Shown piece by piece: positions 7,890-15,762 of a stretch of DNA of 33,871 bases (within the stretch, counting starts at the first letter, position 1; each line of letters begins with the position of its first letter). Source of the stretch: Coleofasciculus sp. LEGE 07092. Lineage in GTDB: Bacteria > Cyanobacteriota > Cyanobacteriia > Cyanobacteriales > Coleofasciculaceae. The DNA lies in assembly GCF_015207375.1 (NCBI RefSeq), contig NZ_JADEWY010000076.1, positions 1 through 33,871 of the forward strand, in the 5' to 3' direction. Both the position numbers and the translations under genes were made by a program. The notes below the pieces were generated by a model, which was not told the origin of the DNA, ran no database searches, and was given only the letters and a program-made list of their open reading frames with translations.

Positions 7890-10800
7890 TCAACTCAAAC
7901 AAGCACCCAGACGTTCTGCCAAAACTGGCACATGGGGTTCGAGAATAAACGTATAATGACTTCCCGGCACGTCAATAACTTCAATATCACCTGCATCTAA
8001 AATCGAAAACAACTCCACCCAAACTAACTGTGGGTCGGATGCCATAATATGCTTCTGCTGGGCGCGGAAAACAGTTACTTTTCCGGGATAGGGTCGGCGT
8101 TTATAGGCATAGGTAGCTTTTAAGGTTCCCACCAATACATCTAAAATGCGTTGATTTTGTTCTCGTGAGGTGTCTGGAGAAAATATTCCGACTTTTCTTG
8201 CCTTATCAATAATGTAATCAATTTTCTCTTTAACACTCAGCCCCTGTAACTCATCGGGTGCAACCAGATTATCTTGACCGAACATTCCCCCAAACACACG
8301 AGACAAGACGCCAACCATGTAAACATCATCAATCTTCTTCTTTTTGTCCAATAGAATCGGCACATAAGAATCGAGAATTGCCAATCGACTCACTTCCAGT
8401 CCAGCGGCGTGTAACTGCTGTGCCACCTCATAAGCGACTACACCGCCAAACGACCACCCACCCACTTGATAGGGGGGTTCAGGTTGAAATTCGCGGATGG
8501 CTTTAACATATAGACTTGCCATTTCTTCAATGGTAGTTAACGCTTCTTCCCCTTCATTAAATCCTTGCGCCTGTAACCCGTAAAATGGCTGGTCTGAACC
8601 TAAGTAACGGGAGAATTTAACGTAACAGAGAACATGACCGCCAGCGGGATGGATACAGAAAAAGGGAGATTTTGTGCCTTTGGGTTGAATGGGAATCAGG
8701 GGAGAGAAGGAAATTTGGGTAGAGGTTTGGAGGAGATTGGCTAAGTCCTCAATGGTAGGACTAGTAAATAGAGACGCAAGTGGTAATGTTTTGCCAAATT
8801 GTTGTTGAATTTTTGCCATTAACTTGATGGCTAATAGAGAATGTCCCCCTAACTCAAAGAAGTTATCCTTGACGCCTACGGGATTAATATTGAGTAAGTC
8901 TGACCAAATTTGTGCCAGTTGCTGTTCTATTGAATTGCGAGGCGGAACAAAGTGGTTTTCTAGGAAGCTAGATTTGTCGGGAACCGGGAGGGCGCGGCGG
9001 TTAACTTTGCCGTTGGGAGTTAGGGGGAGGGATTCTAAAACGACAAACGCTGCTGGAATCATGTAGTCGGGAAGTTTGTCTTTGAGGAATTGGCGTAACT
9101 CAGTCGGTGTTGGTGGGTTGTCGTTGGGGACGATATAGGCTGCGAGTTGCTGAGTTACTGAATTTGTCCGCGCCACAACCACACAGTCTCGCACCGTTGA
9201 ATGTTGATTGAGTACCGCTTCAAGTTCTCCCAATTCAATACGGAAACCTCGAATTTTCACTTGATAGTCAATGCGGCGTAAGTACTCGATTGTTCCGTCG
9301 GGGAGATAGCGGGCTAAATCGCCAGTTTTGTAGAGTTTTGAGTTCTCAAAGAGGTTGGGGATGAATTTTTCTTCTGTTAAGTCCGGACGGTTCAGATAAC
9401 CCCGCGCAACACCTACACCACCGATATAGAGTTCGCCTGCAACACCTATGGGGACAGGTTGGAGGAGGGAGTCTAAGATGTAAATTTGGGTGTTGCCAAT
9501 AGGGCGACCAATGGGGACAATTCGTAAGGTACTCTCTGGTTTGCATTGCCAGTAAGTAACATCAATTGCCGCTTCTGTGGGACCGTAAAGGTTGTGCAGT
9601 TCACAGTCTAATCGAGAAAAGAAGCGTTCCTGAAGATCAAAGGGTAATACTTCGCCACTGCAAATCACGCGCTTAAGAGAATTGCAACGTTCTAACCTCT
9701 TTTCTTCTAAGAAAATTTGCAGCATTGAGGGAACGAAGTGCAGCGTGGTAATCTGCTGTTGGGCGATAAGGTTAACTAAATAACTACTATCTTGATGTCC
9801 ACCGGGTTTGGCAACAACTAAACACGCACCTGTCATTAACGTCCAAAAGAACTCCCAGACAGAAACATCGAAGCTAAAGGGAGTTTTTTGCAGGATACGA
9901 TCCTCCGATGTCAATTGATAGGCTTCCTGCATCCACAACAAGCGGTTACAAATCCCGCGATGGGTATTCATGGCACCCTTCGGCTTACCCGTTGAACCTG
10001 ATGTGTAAATCACATAGGCTAAATTTTCCGGTTGTACGCCACTATCGAGATTTTCGTTACTCTCTAGAGAAATTTTTTCCCAATGGCTATCTATGCCAAT
10101 GATTTGTGATTGAGTTTCAGGCAGTTGGGCGACTAATTTTTCCTGAGTCAGCAATACTGGAACTTGAGAGTCTGCCAACATATAGGCAATGCGTTCAGCA
10201 GGATAATTTGGATCGATGGGAACATACGCCCCTCCCGCTTTGAGAATGGCTAATAGTCCCACCACCATTTCCAGGGAACGTTCAACACAAAGGCCAACGA
10301 AAACCTCGGATTTGACTCCCAATTTTTGCAGGTAATGTGCCAGTTGATTGGCACGGGAATTTAAGTCTCGGTAGGTTAACTGTTCATTTTCAACTACAAC
10401 AGCAACAGCATTTGGGGTTTCCTCGACCTGTGCTTCAATTAACTGGTGGAGACATTGGGATAGATCATAATCGGTTTGGGTGGCATTCCAATCATAGAGA
10501 ATTTGCTGTTGTTCAGCGTCACTCAGCATCGGTAATTGAGCCACGGGTTGCTGGGGCTGTGATACAATAGCTGCCAATAAATTCTGGAAATGTCGGGTTA
10601 TCTGAGCAATTGTTGCTGCTTCTAACAAATCGCTATTGTACTTAAAGTAACCCAGTCCGGATTCCCTTAGCTCAATCACCTCTAAGCTGATATCAAATTC
10701 TACGTTTTGCTGAGGAAGTTCAACGTATTCTAGTTCGAGTTGACCGCAGGTTATTGGTTTTTGATTAGCCGTGGCATCAAATAAGCTTGAGATAGTGGTT

Positions 10801-11882
10801 AGGTGATGCCAAGTCTGTAAAGAAAAGGAAGCTTGGCAGATGGGAGAATGACTAAAGGTAGAGGGTGACTGGAATTGTTTGACTAATAACGGAAAGGGAT
10901 ACTCTTGATAGGTATTGATTTCAGTAAGGGTATGACTAACTTGCTTCAGAACCTCTGTAAAGGTTCGATTTCCGGAAATCCCATCTCTGGCAACAACGAC
11001 ATTACTGCAATTACCGATAACTCTGGCAAATTCCGGCTGACTTCTTTGAGTTTTCCGTAACCCGACTAGGATATCTTCTTCCCCCGTGTAGCGGTAAAGC
11101 AGCACTTTAAAGGCAGTTAGGAGTATCGCTTCAGTTGTAACGCCTTCTTTCTGTGCCAGTTGTCTGAGTTGCTGAGTGAGTTCTTGATTAATCTCAAAGC
11201 GATACGATGAACCTGTATAAGTCCGTAACGGTGGACGAGAATTCGTAGTGGGTAATTCTAGTACAGGCAACTCTCCTGCTAATTGGTTTTGCCAGTAAGT
11301 TTTGAGTTTCTTTCCTTGAGAACTATTTAAACGGTTAATTTCTCTCTGTACAGCGTTTTTATAAGATTGCTTAAGGAGTGGCAACTCTGTCTCTGGTTGG
11401 TCATATAGGGTTAAAAACTCATCAATGAGTATAAATAAAGACTCCCAATCACAGGCTATTTTGTGAATCGTTATTAACAGGATGTGGTCGGTTGCAGAAC
11501 GAGTAAAAAAACTCACTCGCAGTACTGAATCCTGTTCTAAATTAAAAGGACGTTTAGCCGCTTGTAATAGCTGGTCGTTTAAGTCCTCTCTACTCCAAAG
11601 TGAAGCATCAATTTCTTCTAAATTAACCTCAACGGTATCGTGGATTTCCTGAATGAGTTGTCCGTCCCTATCGCCGTAGGTACTCCGCAAGCTGGGATGG
11701 CGGTTGATCAAGGCTTGAACGGCAGTTTTTATGACATCACTATCCACCGGGGATTTAATCCGAAGGGCGAAGAAAACTTTATCCGCTAATCCTTGGGGTT
11801 CTAATTGATATAGAAACCAATTAACCTGCTGATTTTGGGACAGGGGTAATGAAACGAGCGGATGAGTAAGTAATTCAGTCAT
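7890..11882 (-). CDS. mysE: MAA nonribosomal peptide synthetase-like enzyme, (inactive?) C-A-PCP-TE, serine-specific
   Basis: The 1330-aa enzyme is predicted to activate serine and join it to mycosporine-glycine, giving shinorine. From the ATG at 11882, a condensation-type domain spans about 7-445. The adenylation domain spans about 470-965, with 'YTSGSTGKPKGA', 'NLYGPTEAAID' and A10 'NGKVNRR' (K959). The ten pocket residues, from D672 to K959, read DVWHISLIDK, a serine code. A carrier domain (about 980-1055) has phosphopantetheine Ser1015 in 'LGGHSLLA'. A type-I thioesterase (about 1072-1328) has S1144 in 'GWSFGG', D1171 and H1309. The condensation motif reads H140-K-I-A-C-D145-W rather than HHxxxDG, so the catalytic second His is missing. 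The A. variabilis counterpart, as I recall, lacks this domain (A-T-TE). An alternative TTG start lies three codons upstream; neither has a good ribosome site. It is last in the operon. Confidence 0.9.
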   Translation of the reverse strand: MTELLTHPLVSLPLSQNQQVNWFLYQLEPQGLADKVFFALRIKSPVDSDVIKTAVQALINRHPSLRSTYGDRDGQLIQEIHDTVEVNLEEIDASLWSREDLNDQLLQAAKRPFNLEQDSVLRVSFFTRSATDHILLITIHKIACDWESLFILIDEFLTLYDQPETELPLLKQSYKNAVQREINRLNSSQGKKLKTYWQNQLAGELPVLELPTTNSRPPLRTYTGSSYRFEINQELTQQLRQLAQKEGVTTEAILLTAFKVLLYRYTGEEDILVGLRKTQRSQPEFARVIGNCSNVVVARDGISGNRTFTEVLKQVSHTLTEINTYQEYPFPLLVKQFQSPSTFSHSPICQASFSLQTWHHLTTISSLFDATANQKPITCGQLELEYVELPQQNVEFDISLEVIELRESGLGYFKYNSDLLEAATIAQITRHFQNLLAAIVSQPQQPVAQLPMLSDAEQQQILYDWNATQTDYDLSQCLHQLIEAQVEETPNAVAVVVENEQLTYRDLNSRANQLAHYLQKLGVKSEVFVGLCVERSLEMVVGLLAILKAGGAYVPIDPNYPAERIAYMLADSQVPVLLTQEKLVAQLPETQSQIIGIDSHWEKISLESNENLDSGVQPENLAYVIYTSGSTGKPKGAMNTHRGICNRLLWMQEAYQLTSEDRILQKTPFSFDVSVWEFFWTLMTGACLVVAKPGGHQDSSYLVNLIAQQQITTLHFVPSMLQIFLEEKRLERCNSLKRVICSGEVLPFDLQERFFSRLDCELHNLYGPTEAAIDVTYWQCKPESTLRIVPIGRPIGNTQIYILDSLLQPVPIGVAGELYIGGVGVARGYLNRPDLTEEKFIPNLFENSKLYKTGDLARYLPDGTIEYLRRIDYQVKIRGFRIELGELEAVLNQHSTVRDCVVVARTNSVTQQLAAYIVPNDNPPTPTELRQFLKDKLPDYMIPAAFVVLESLPLTPNGKVNRRALPVPDKSSFLENHFVPPRNSIEQQLAQIWSDLLNINPVGVKDNFFELGGHSLLAIKLMAKIQQQFGKTLPLASLFTSPTIEDLANLLQTSTQISFSPLIPIQPKGTKSPFFCIHPAGGHVLCYVKFSRYLGSDQPFYGLQAQGFNEGEEALTTIEEMASLYVKAIREFQPEPPYQVGGWSFGGVVAYEVAQQLHAAGLEVSRLAILDSYVPILLDKKKKIDDVYMVGVLSRVFGGMFGQDNLVAPDELQGLSVKEKIDYIIDKARKVGIFSPDTSREQNQRILDVLVGTLKATYAYKRRPYPGKVTVFRAQQKHIMASDPQLVWVELFSILDAGDIEVIDVPGSHYTFILEPHVPVLAERLGACLS

Positions 11883-11930
11883 AATTTTCAAGTGACGTTT
11901 TTTTTAATAAGAAGCTAACCTAGGATCGTT

Positions 11931-13331
11931 TCATTCATAATTTATCATTCTCAAACGTTGAGCAATAAAATAGACAAGACTACCAGCCGCCATACCAGGA
12001 AGCACTTCGTAAACCACACTGGATAGCTGGAGTCCCAAATTCCAGATCAAAGCCGCCGCAATGCCAACAACCATCATGGCGATCGCTACAGGTGTAGTGA
12101 CAGGTTTTTGCCAAACCCGTATTATTAAGAGGGGACCTAATCCTGAAGCCAGAACTGACCACGAGAAGGTAATTAAACCAAAGACATTGTTATCGCCAGC
12201 TAAAGCAATAATCAAGGTGATGATTGTCACTGTTAGTGTGCCTAGCTTGGCAAATTTGTAAGAATTTGCAGTTGCCGGAAAAAGGTCTTGAGTTAACGCC
12301 GCTGAACAGGAGAGAATCTGAGAGTCAGCCGTCGATATCGTCGCGGCAAATAGTCCAGCTAGCATCAGTCCGACTAAGAGTGCTGGCAATAATTCCAGGG
12401 CTAAATAAGGCAGGGCTAATTCCGGATCACCGTTGGTTAACAAATCTGGCATTAGCACTCGTGCTGCCATACCTACACCCATGGCTGAAAACGAGGTGAC
12501 TAAACCACATATTACTTTAATATCTCGTGCAAAACCGATATTATTCGCTGAATCAATTGCCATTGCCCGCACGACAATATGAGGTTGACCTACCACACCA
12601 AATCCAGCTACCATCCAACCCATTAAAAAGGGCAAAAGTCCAAACTGAAGATCCGGTGGACTCAAACTCACCAATGCTGGGTCAATGGCTTTAAGCTGTG
12701 TCCAGAATCCTACCAATCCACCGCAATTAGCAATAGCAACCACCAATAGCAATAGCAGGGAACCAATCATAATGATTGCCTGCACCGCATCTGTCCAAAT
12801 TGAGGCACGAATCCCACCGGAAAAACAGTAGATGACAACGACAATTGCACCCGCAATCACACCAAAAGAATAGTTCCAGTCAAACACCGCATAAAGTGCT
12901 TTACCCCCTGCAACTAGTTGCGCCGCCGCATAAGAACCCAGAAAGGCGATGGTAATTAAAGCCGAAATAATTGTAATCCAGCGAATTCCTTTGGTTTCTT
13001 GACCCAAGAAGGAGGAAACGGTATCAGCAGAAATTTCCTCAGAAACTTGTCTTAATCGTTTAAAAACAAACCACCAAGCAATATAGTCTCCAATCGCCCA
13101 CCCAATCGTCAACCAAATTGCAGACAGTCCTATCTTATAGGCAAAGCCAACCTGACCGATAAATAACAAACCACTTTGACCTGTCGCCATGGCAGAAAGG
13201 GCGGTTAACCAAGGATTAACACTTCTGCTGGCTAGTAGGTAATCAGTTGTCGTATTTTGCTTTTGAGTTGCTGAGTAAATACCGACTCCGGTAAATAACA
13301 AAAGAAATACGATAAAGGTGGCTGCAATCAT
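11931..13331 (-). CDS. PutP-like sodium:solute symporter (SSS family)
   Basis: The 466-aa integral membrane protein has about 12-13 hydrophobic helices. It matches the SSS family and especially E. coli PutP at 'SGGIRASIWTDAVQAIIM' (171-188), 'GQPHIVVRAMAIDS' (248-261) and 'ATISTADSQIL' (330-340; S333/T334 match the PutP Na2-site Ser/Thr). Where PutP has essential Asp55 ('SAGASDMSGW'), this protein has Gly51 ('SAMATGQSGL'); PutP Ser57 is kept as Ser53. Gaps of 29 and 48 bp place it inside the mys operon between mysC and mysE. A role in importing an amino-acid precursor (Gly, Ser, Pro) or moving MAAs is inference. Short inverted repeats bracket the gene, and its last codons (M-I-N-Y-E) fall within one of them. 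Confidence 0.85.
   Translation of the reverse strand: MIAATFIVFLLLFTGVGIYSATQKQNTTTDYLLASRSVNPWLTALSAMATGQSGLLFIGQVGFAYKIGLSAIWLTIGWAIGDYIAWWFVFKRLRQVSEEISADTVSSFLGQETKGIRWITIISALITIAFLGSYAAAQLVAGGKALYAVFDWNYSFGVIAGAIVVVIYCFSGGIRASIWTDAVQAIIMIGSLLLLLVVAIANCGGLVGFWTQLKAIDPALVSLSPPDLQFGLLPFLMGWMVAGFGVVGQPHIVVRAMAIDSANNIGFARDIKVICGLVTSFSAMGVGMAARVLMPDLLTNGDPELALPYLALELLPALLVGLMLAGLFAATISTADSQILSCSAALTQDLFPATANSYKFAKLGTLTVTIITLIIALAGDNNVFGLITFSWSVLASGLGPLLIIRVWQKPVTTPVAIAMMVVGIAAALIWNLGLQLSSVVYEVLPGMAAGSLVYFIAQRLRMINYE
11933..11942. repeat. Inverted-repeat arm flanking the transporter gene (left)
   Basis: ATTCATAATT here is the exact reverse complement of AATTATGAAT at 13337-13346 and 13344-13353. 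It overlaps the last codons and stop of the symporter gene. Confidence 0.5.
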
Positions 13332-13336
13332 TTCTT

Positions 13337-13353
13337 AATTATGAATTATGAAT
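13337..13353. repeat. Inverted-repeat arms flanking the transporter gene (right)
   Basis: Two overlapping copies of AATTATGAAT lie between the mysC stop and the symporter start. They are inverted relative to the copy at 11933-11942. The motif belongs to a common AT-rich cyanobacterial intergenic repeat type, so it may be coincidental. Confidence 0.5.
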
Positions 13354-13360
13354 TAAATCT

Positions 13361-14734
13361 TTAATCTCCCCCCAATTCCACCAACTTCCCAATATTAAAA
13401 TCAATCTTCACCCAGCCTTGCATCCGGCGCAGATTATCCAGCAACAGTAAAGGAATTTGCCAGTGGTGTACCATCAAAAATGGTAGGGGGTCATTCACTT
13501 CAAAAATGGCATCTTTTCCACCGAAGACAGTTTTAAACCACCGTTGCAGATCCTTGAAAGAACGAATCTCATTCAGCCGCCAAAGTTCGTGATATAACCA
13601 ATAGGTGGGCTTACTATCAGGTAACGGCTGCAACGGTTCACCTAAAGGTTTTTGACCCAGATAAGCATCCGCTACCCCAGGATGGCTATAAAACATAGTA
13701 ATTGCCGAGTGAGTGCGGGGGTTGCACTCAATGGCATAAATTGTCCCATCCTCTGCCTCAATGAAATCAAACGAAGCTTGTCCCGTCAATTTCAATTCCT
13801 GAACAAACTGACTCACCCACTGCAAAATATCCGGCTGCTCAACATTTTCATAATTAACTTGAAATGCCGAGGATTCACAGCAGCAATGTAGTCTTAATTC
13901 CCCATTCCGGATCGTACTATGGGTGCAGTATTCCTTTCCGGGAATAAATTCCTGCATAATCCAAGGTTTCTCTTCACTGATGGGCAAACTGTTGACAAAG
14001 GCGGCTGTTTCTTCAGGAGTATCGCAGGGGAGTTTAGTCAAGTTCAAGCGACGCACGGAGTCGTAGGGAATGCTTTTGAGAATGTACTTGCGCGTTTCGT
14101 TAGAAAAGTCGAAGTTAAGAACTTGTTCGGGTGCGGTAATTTTAAAAGATTTAGGAACTGATAACCCAAAAGAACGCGCTGTCTCGGTAAAAGCAAACTT
14201 GTCATCCAGCATCTTCGTTACCTCGGCATCGAAGTGGAACACCTCACAACAGCCTGATAACGCTGGCTTTGCCAAAGAGTCATAGTAGCTGGCAACGGGA
14301 CTGCATACCGGAACGTAAATGTCAACGTTTTCTTGTTTGGCAATTGCCAGCAACCCTTGAATGTAGCCCTCTGGGTCTTTCTGCGGTGCAGGAACCGTAT
14401 AAAAGCGATCGACCGCCTGAGAAAATCGATGCCCGACTAACCAGTATTTATGAGCTTCAACTAAAATAACCCGATGTCCCACCCCATGAAATGACCGCGC
14501 CAGTTGCAGCGCTTTGGTCATTTTTCCGCCTGTAATTAAGATAGTTTTAGGGTTTGCTGCTGGGGGGACTTTCTTACGGAAGGGAAAGGTTAACCCACTC
14601 CACAATAGGGCAGCGATAACCACCGTGAAGTTGAAGGGGAAAAGGATGAGAAGTAAGGTGAGTGTACCGAGGTTTTTGTAGAGGCTGTCGAATACGGCAA
14701 ACGTCCGTCCCTGTACAAATAGTAGATGTGCCAT
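13361..14734 (-). CDS. mysC: ATP-grasp ligase forming mycosporine-glycine (MysC)
   Basis: ATP-grasp ligase that activates 4-deoxygadusol and attaches glycine to give mycosporine-glycine. At 457 aa from the ATG at 14734 it matches the length I recall for A. variabilis MysC (about 458). It has the family's N-terminal hydrophobic helix (about 21-48), then 'KTILITGGKMTKALQLAR', the ATP-grasp region 'KYILKSIPYDSVRR' and 'PWIMQEFIPGKEYCTHS', and the metal-binding 'FDFIEAEDGTIYAIECNPRT' stretch. An in-frame TTG start at 14788 would add 18 residues, but that codon falls inside a palindromic repeat and the extension is not family-like. It lies 78 bp after mysB. Confidence 0.92.
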   Translation of the reverse strand: MAHLLFVQGRTFAVFDSLYKNLGTLTLLLILFPFNFTVVIAALLWSGLTFPFRKKVPPAANPKTILITGGKMTKALQLARSFHGVGHRVILVEAHKYWLVGHRFSQAVDRFYTVPAPQKDPEGYIQGLLAIAKQENVDIYVPVCSPVASYYDSLAKPALSGCCEVFHFDAEVTKMLDDKFAFTETARSFGLSVPKSFKITAPEQVLNFDFSNETRKYILKSIPYDSVRRLNLTKLPCDTPEETAAFVNSLPISEEKPWIMQEFIPGKEYCTHSTIRNGELRLHCCCESSAFQVNYENVEQPDILQWVSQFVQELKLTGQASFDFIEAEDGTIYAIECNPRTHSAITMFYSHPGVADAYLGQKPLGEPLQPLPDSKPTYWLYHELWRLNEIRSFKDLQRWFKTVFGGKDAIFEVNDPLPFLMVHHWQIPLLLLDNLRRMQGWVKIDFNIGKLVELGGD

Positions 14735-14770
14735 AGCGTTAATAGAGTAGAGACAGCAAATAATGCGGTG

Positions 14771-14796
14771 TAGAGACGTTGCCTGCAACGTCTCTA
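14771..14796. repeat. Perfect palindromic interspersed repeat
   Basis: TAGAGACGTTGC (14771-14782) and GCAACGTCTCTA (14785-14796) form a 12-bp stem around CT. The GTAGAGACGTTGC...GCAACGTCTC string is a widespread cyanobacterial interspersed repeat. It sits in the mysB-mysC gap and would form a strong hairpin in the operon mRNA, possibly tuning downstream expression or mRNA stability. Confidence 0.85.
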
Positions 14797-14812
14797 TAGA
14801 AAATGGCTAATT

Positions 14813-15640
14813 TTACTTACGTCGAATTAAAGTTAAACCATCTCGCAAGGGTAAAAGAACCTGTTCAACCCTTGCATCGTCAGCAACAATTTGATTAAAT
14901 TGCGCGATCGCTTCCCCATTCGGCGTCCGTTCCTCTGGCGGTAAATACACCTGTCCTTGAAGCAACGTATTATCCACGCAGATTACTCCGTGCGGTGCCA
15001 GCAGTCCCGTATCTAGCAGCAGTCGGAAGTAATCCACATACTCCTTTTTATCCGCATCAATAAACACCAAATCAAACGACTCTCCCGCCTCTGCCAATTG
15101 GCGCAGTGTCTCCAACGCTGGGGCAACTTCTACGGTAATTTTGCCCCCATCGGGTGATGCGGCAAAACAGGCTTTGGCAAACTCTGCCACATAAGAATCC
15201 ACCTCACAGGCAACTAACCGTCCATCCTCTGGCAACGCCTCTGCCATCGCCAGCGCCGAATATCCGGTAAACATCCCAATTTCCAAGATGCGTTTTGCCC
15301 CAGTCATGTGGACAAACATCTTTAAGGTTTGTCCCTCAATATGTCCCGATAGCATCTCCTGTTCTAACTGTCGCACCGTCTCACCATCGGAGAACAGCTT
15401 GCTCCAGTCTTCGGCGCACGTCTTCTCCACCAGCGCGGCTAATGCTGGAGAATCCGGGCTAGTATTTTGATTCAGGTAAGGTTCAATTCCGGCGGCAAAT
15501 TTGTAAGCTTTTTTTAGAGAACTCGCCAGTTCAGGATGCTTTGCCTCGTCTACTAATTCGAGGGTTTGCTCAAGTTGCTCGACGAGAATCCCCAGGGGGG
15601 TAACAGGTCTAGCGCTTGTTTCTTTAGCTACAGTTTGCAT
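14813..15640 (-). CDS. mysB: SAM-dependent O-methyltransferase of MAA synthesis (MysB)
   Basis: Converts desmethyl-4-deoxygadusol to 4-deoxygadusol. The 275-aa protein is a class I methyltransferase of the CCoAOMT/COMT-like O-methyltransferase type. The SAM site 'RILEIGMFTGYSALAMAEALP' lies at about residues 115-136. The acidic strand end is 'LVACEVDSYVAEFAK', the metal/catalytic region is 'FDLVFIDADKKEYVDYF', and the late motif is 'GVICVDNTLLQGQVY'. A helical N-terminal region (about 15-60) is typical of MysB. The ATG at 15640 has only a weak upstream ribosome site. It follows mysA after 122 bp that contain a strong inverted repeat. Confidence 0.92.
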   Translation of the reverse strand: MQTVAKETSARPVTPLGILVEQLEQTLELVDEAKHPELASSLKKAYKFAAGIEPYLNQNTSPDSPALAALVEKTCAEDWSKLFSDGETVRQLEQEMLSGHIEGQTLKMFVHMTGAKRILEIGMFTGYSALAMAEALPEDGRLVACEVDSYVAEFAKACFAASPDGGKITVEVAPALETLRQLAEAGESFDLVFIDADKKEYVDYFRLLLDTGLLAPHGVICVDNTLLQGQVYLPPEERTPNGEAIAQFNQIVADDARVEQVLLPLRDGLTLIRRK

Positions 15641-15694
15641 ATTTTTGTTCTCGAATGGTGCGACAAAAATAGTTAATACCCAGTTGTGGTGTAG

Positions 15695-15751
15695 GGGCGG
15701 GTTTTACCGATAACGTTTTGGCACAAACCGATAAACTGAGTAAACCCGCCC
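15695..15751. repeat. Inverted repeat in the mysA-mysB gap
   Basis: GGGCGGGTTT (15695-15704) and AAACCCGCCC (15742-15751) are perfect 10-bp arms around a 37-base loop, which itself holds a direct repeat CCGATAA. It resembles a common cyanobacterial repeat type. In the operon mRNA it could form a stable stem between the first and second cistrons. Confidence 0.6.
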
Positions 15752-15762
15752 TGATCAAGAAG

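Noticed and set aside
6944..12079. HIP1-free stretch covering mysE, as a sign of horizontal transfer
   Set aside because: A similar gap (about 24.9-29.3 kb) covers ordinary genes such as tgt and cobS, so the gap is within normal variation.
14735..14788. Upstream TTG start for mysC
   Set aside because: The codon lies inside a palindromic interspersed repeat and the extra 18 residues do not fit the family; the ATG gives the expected length.
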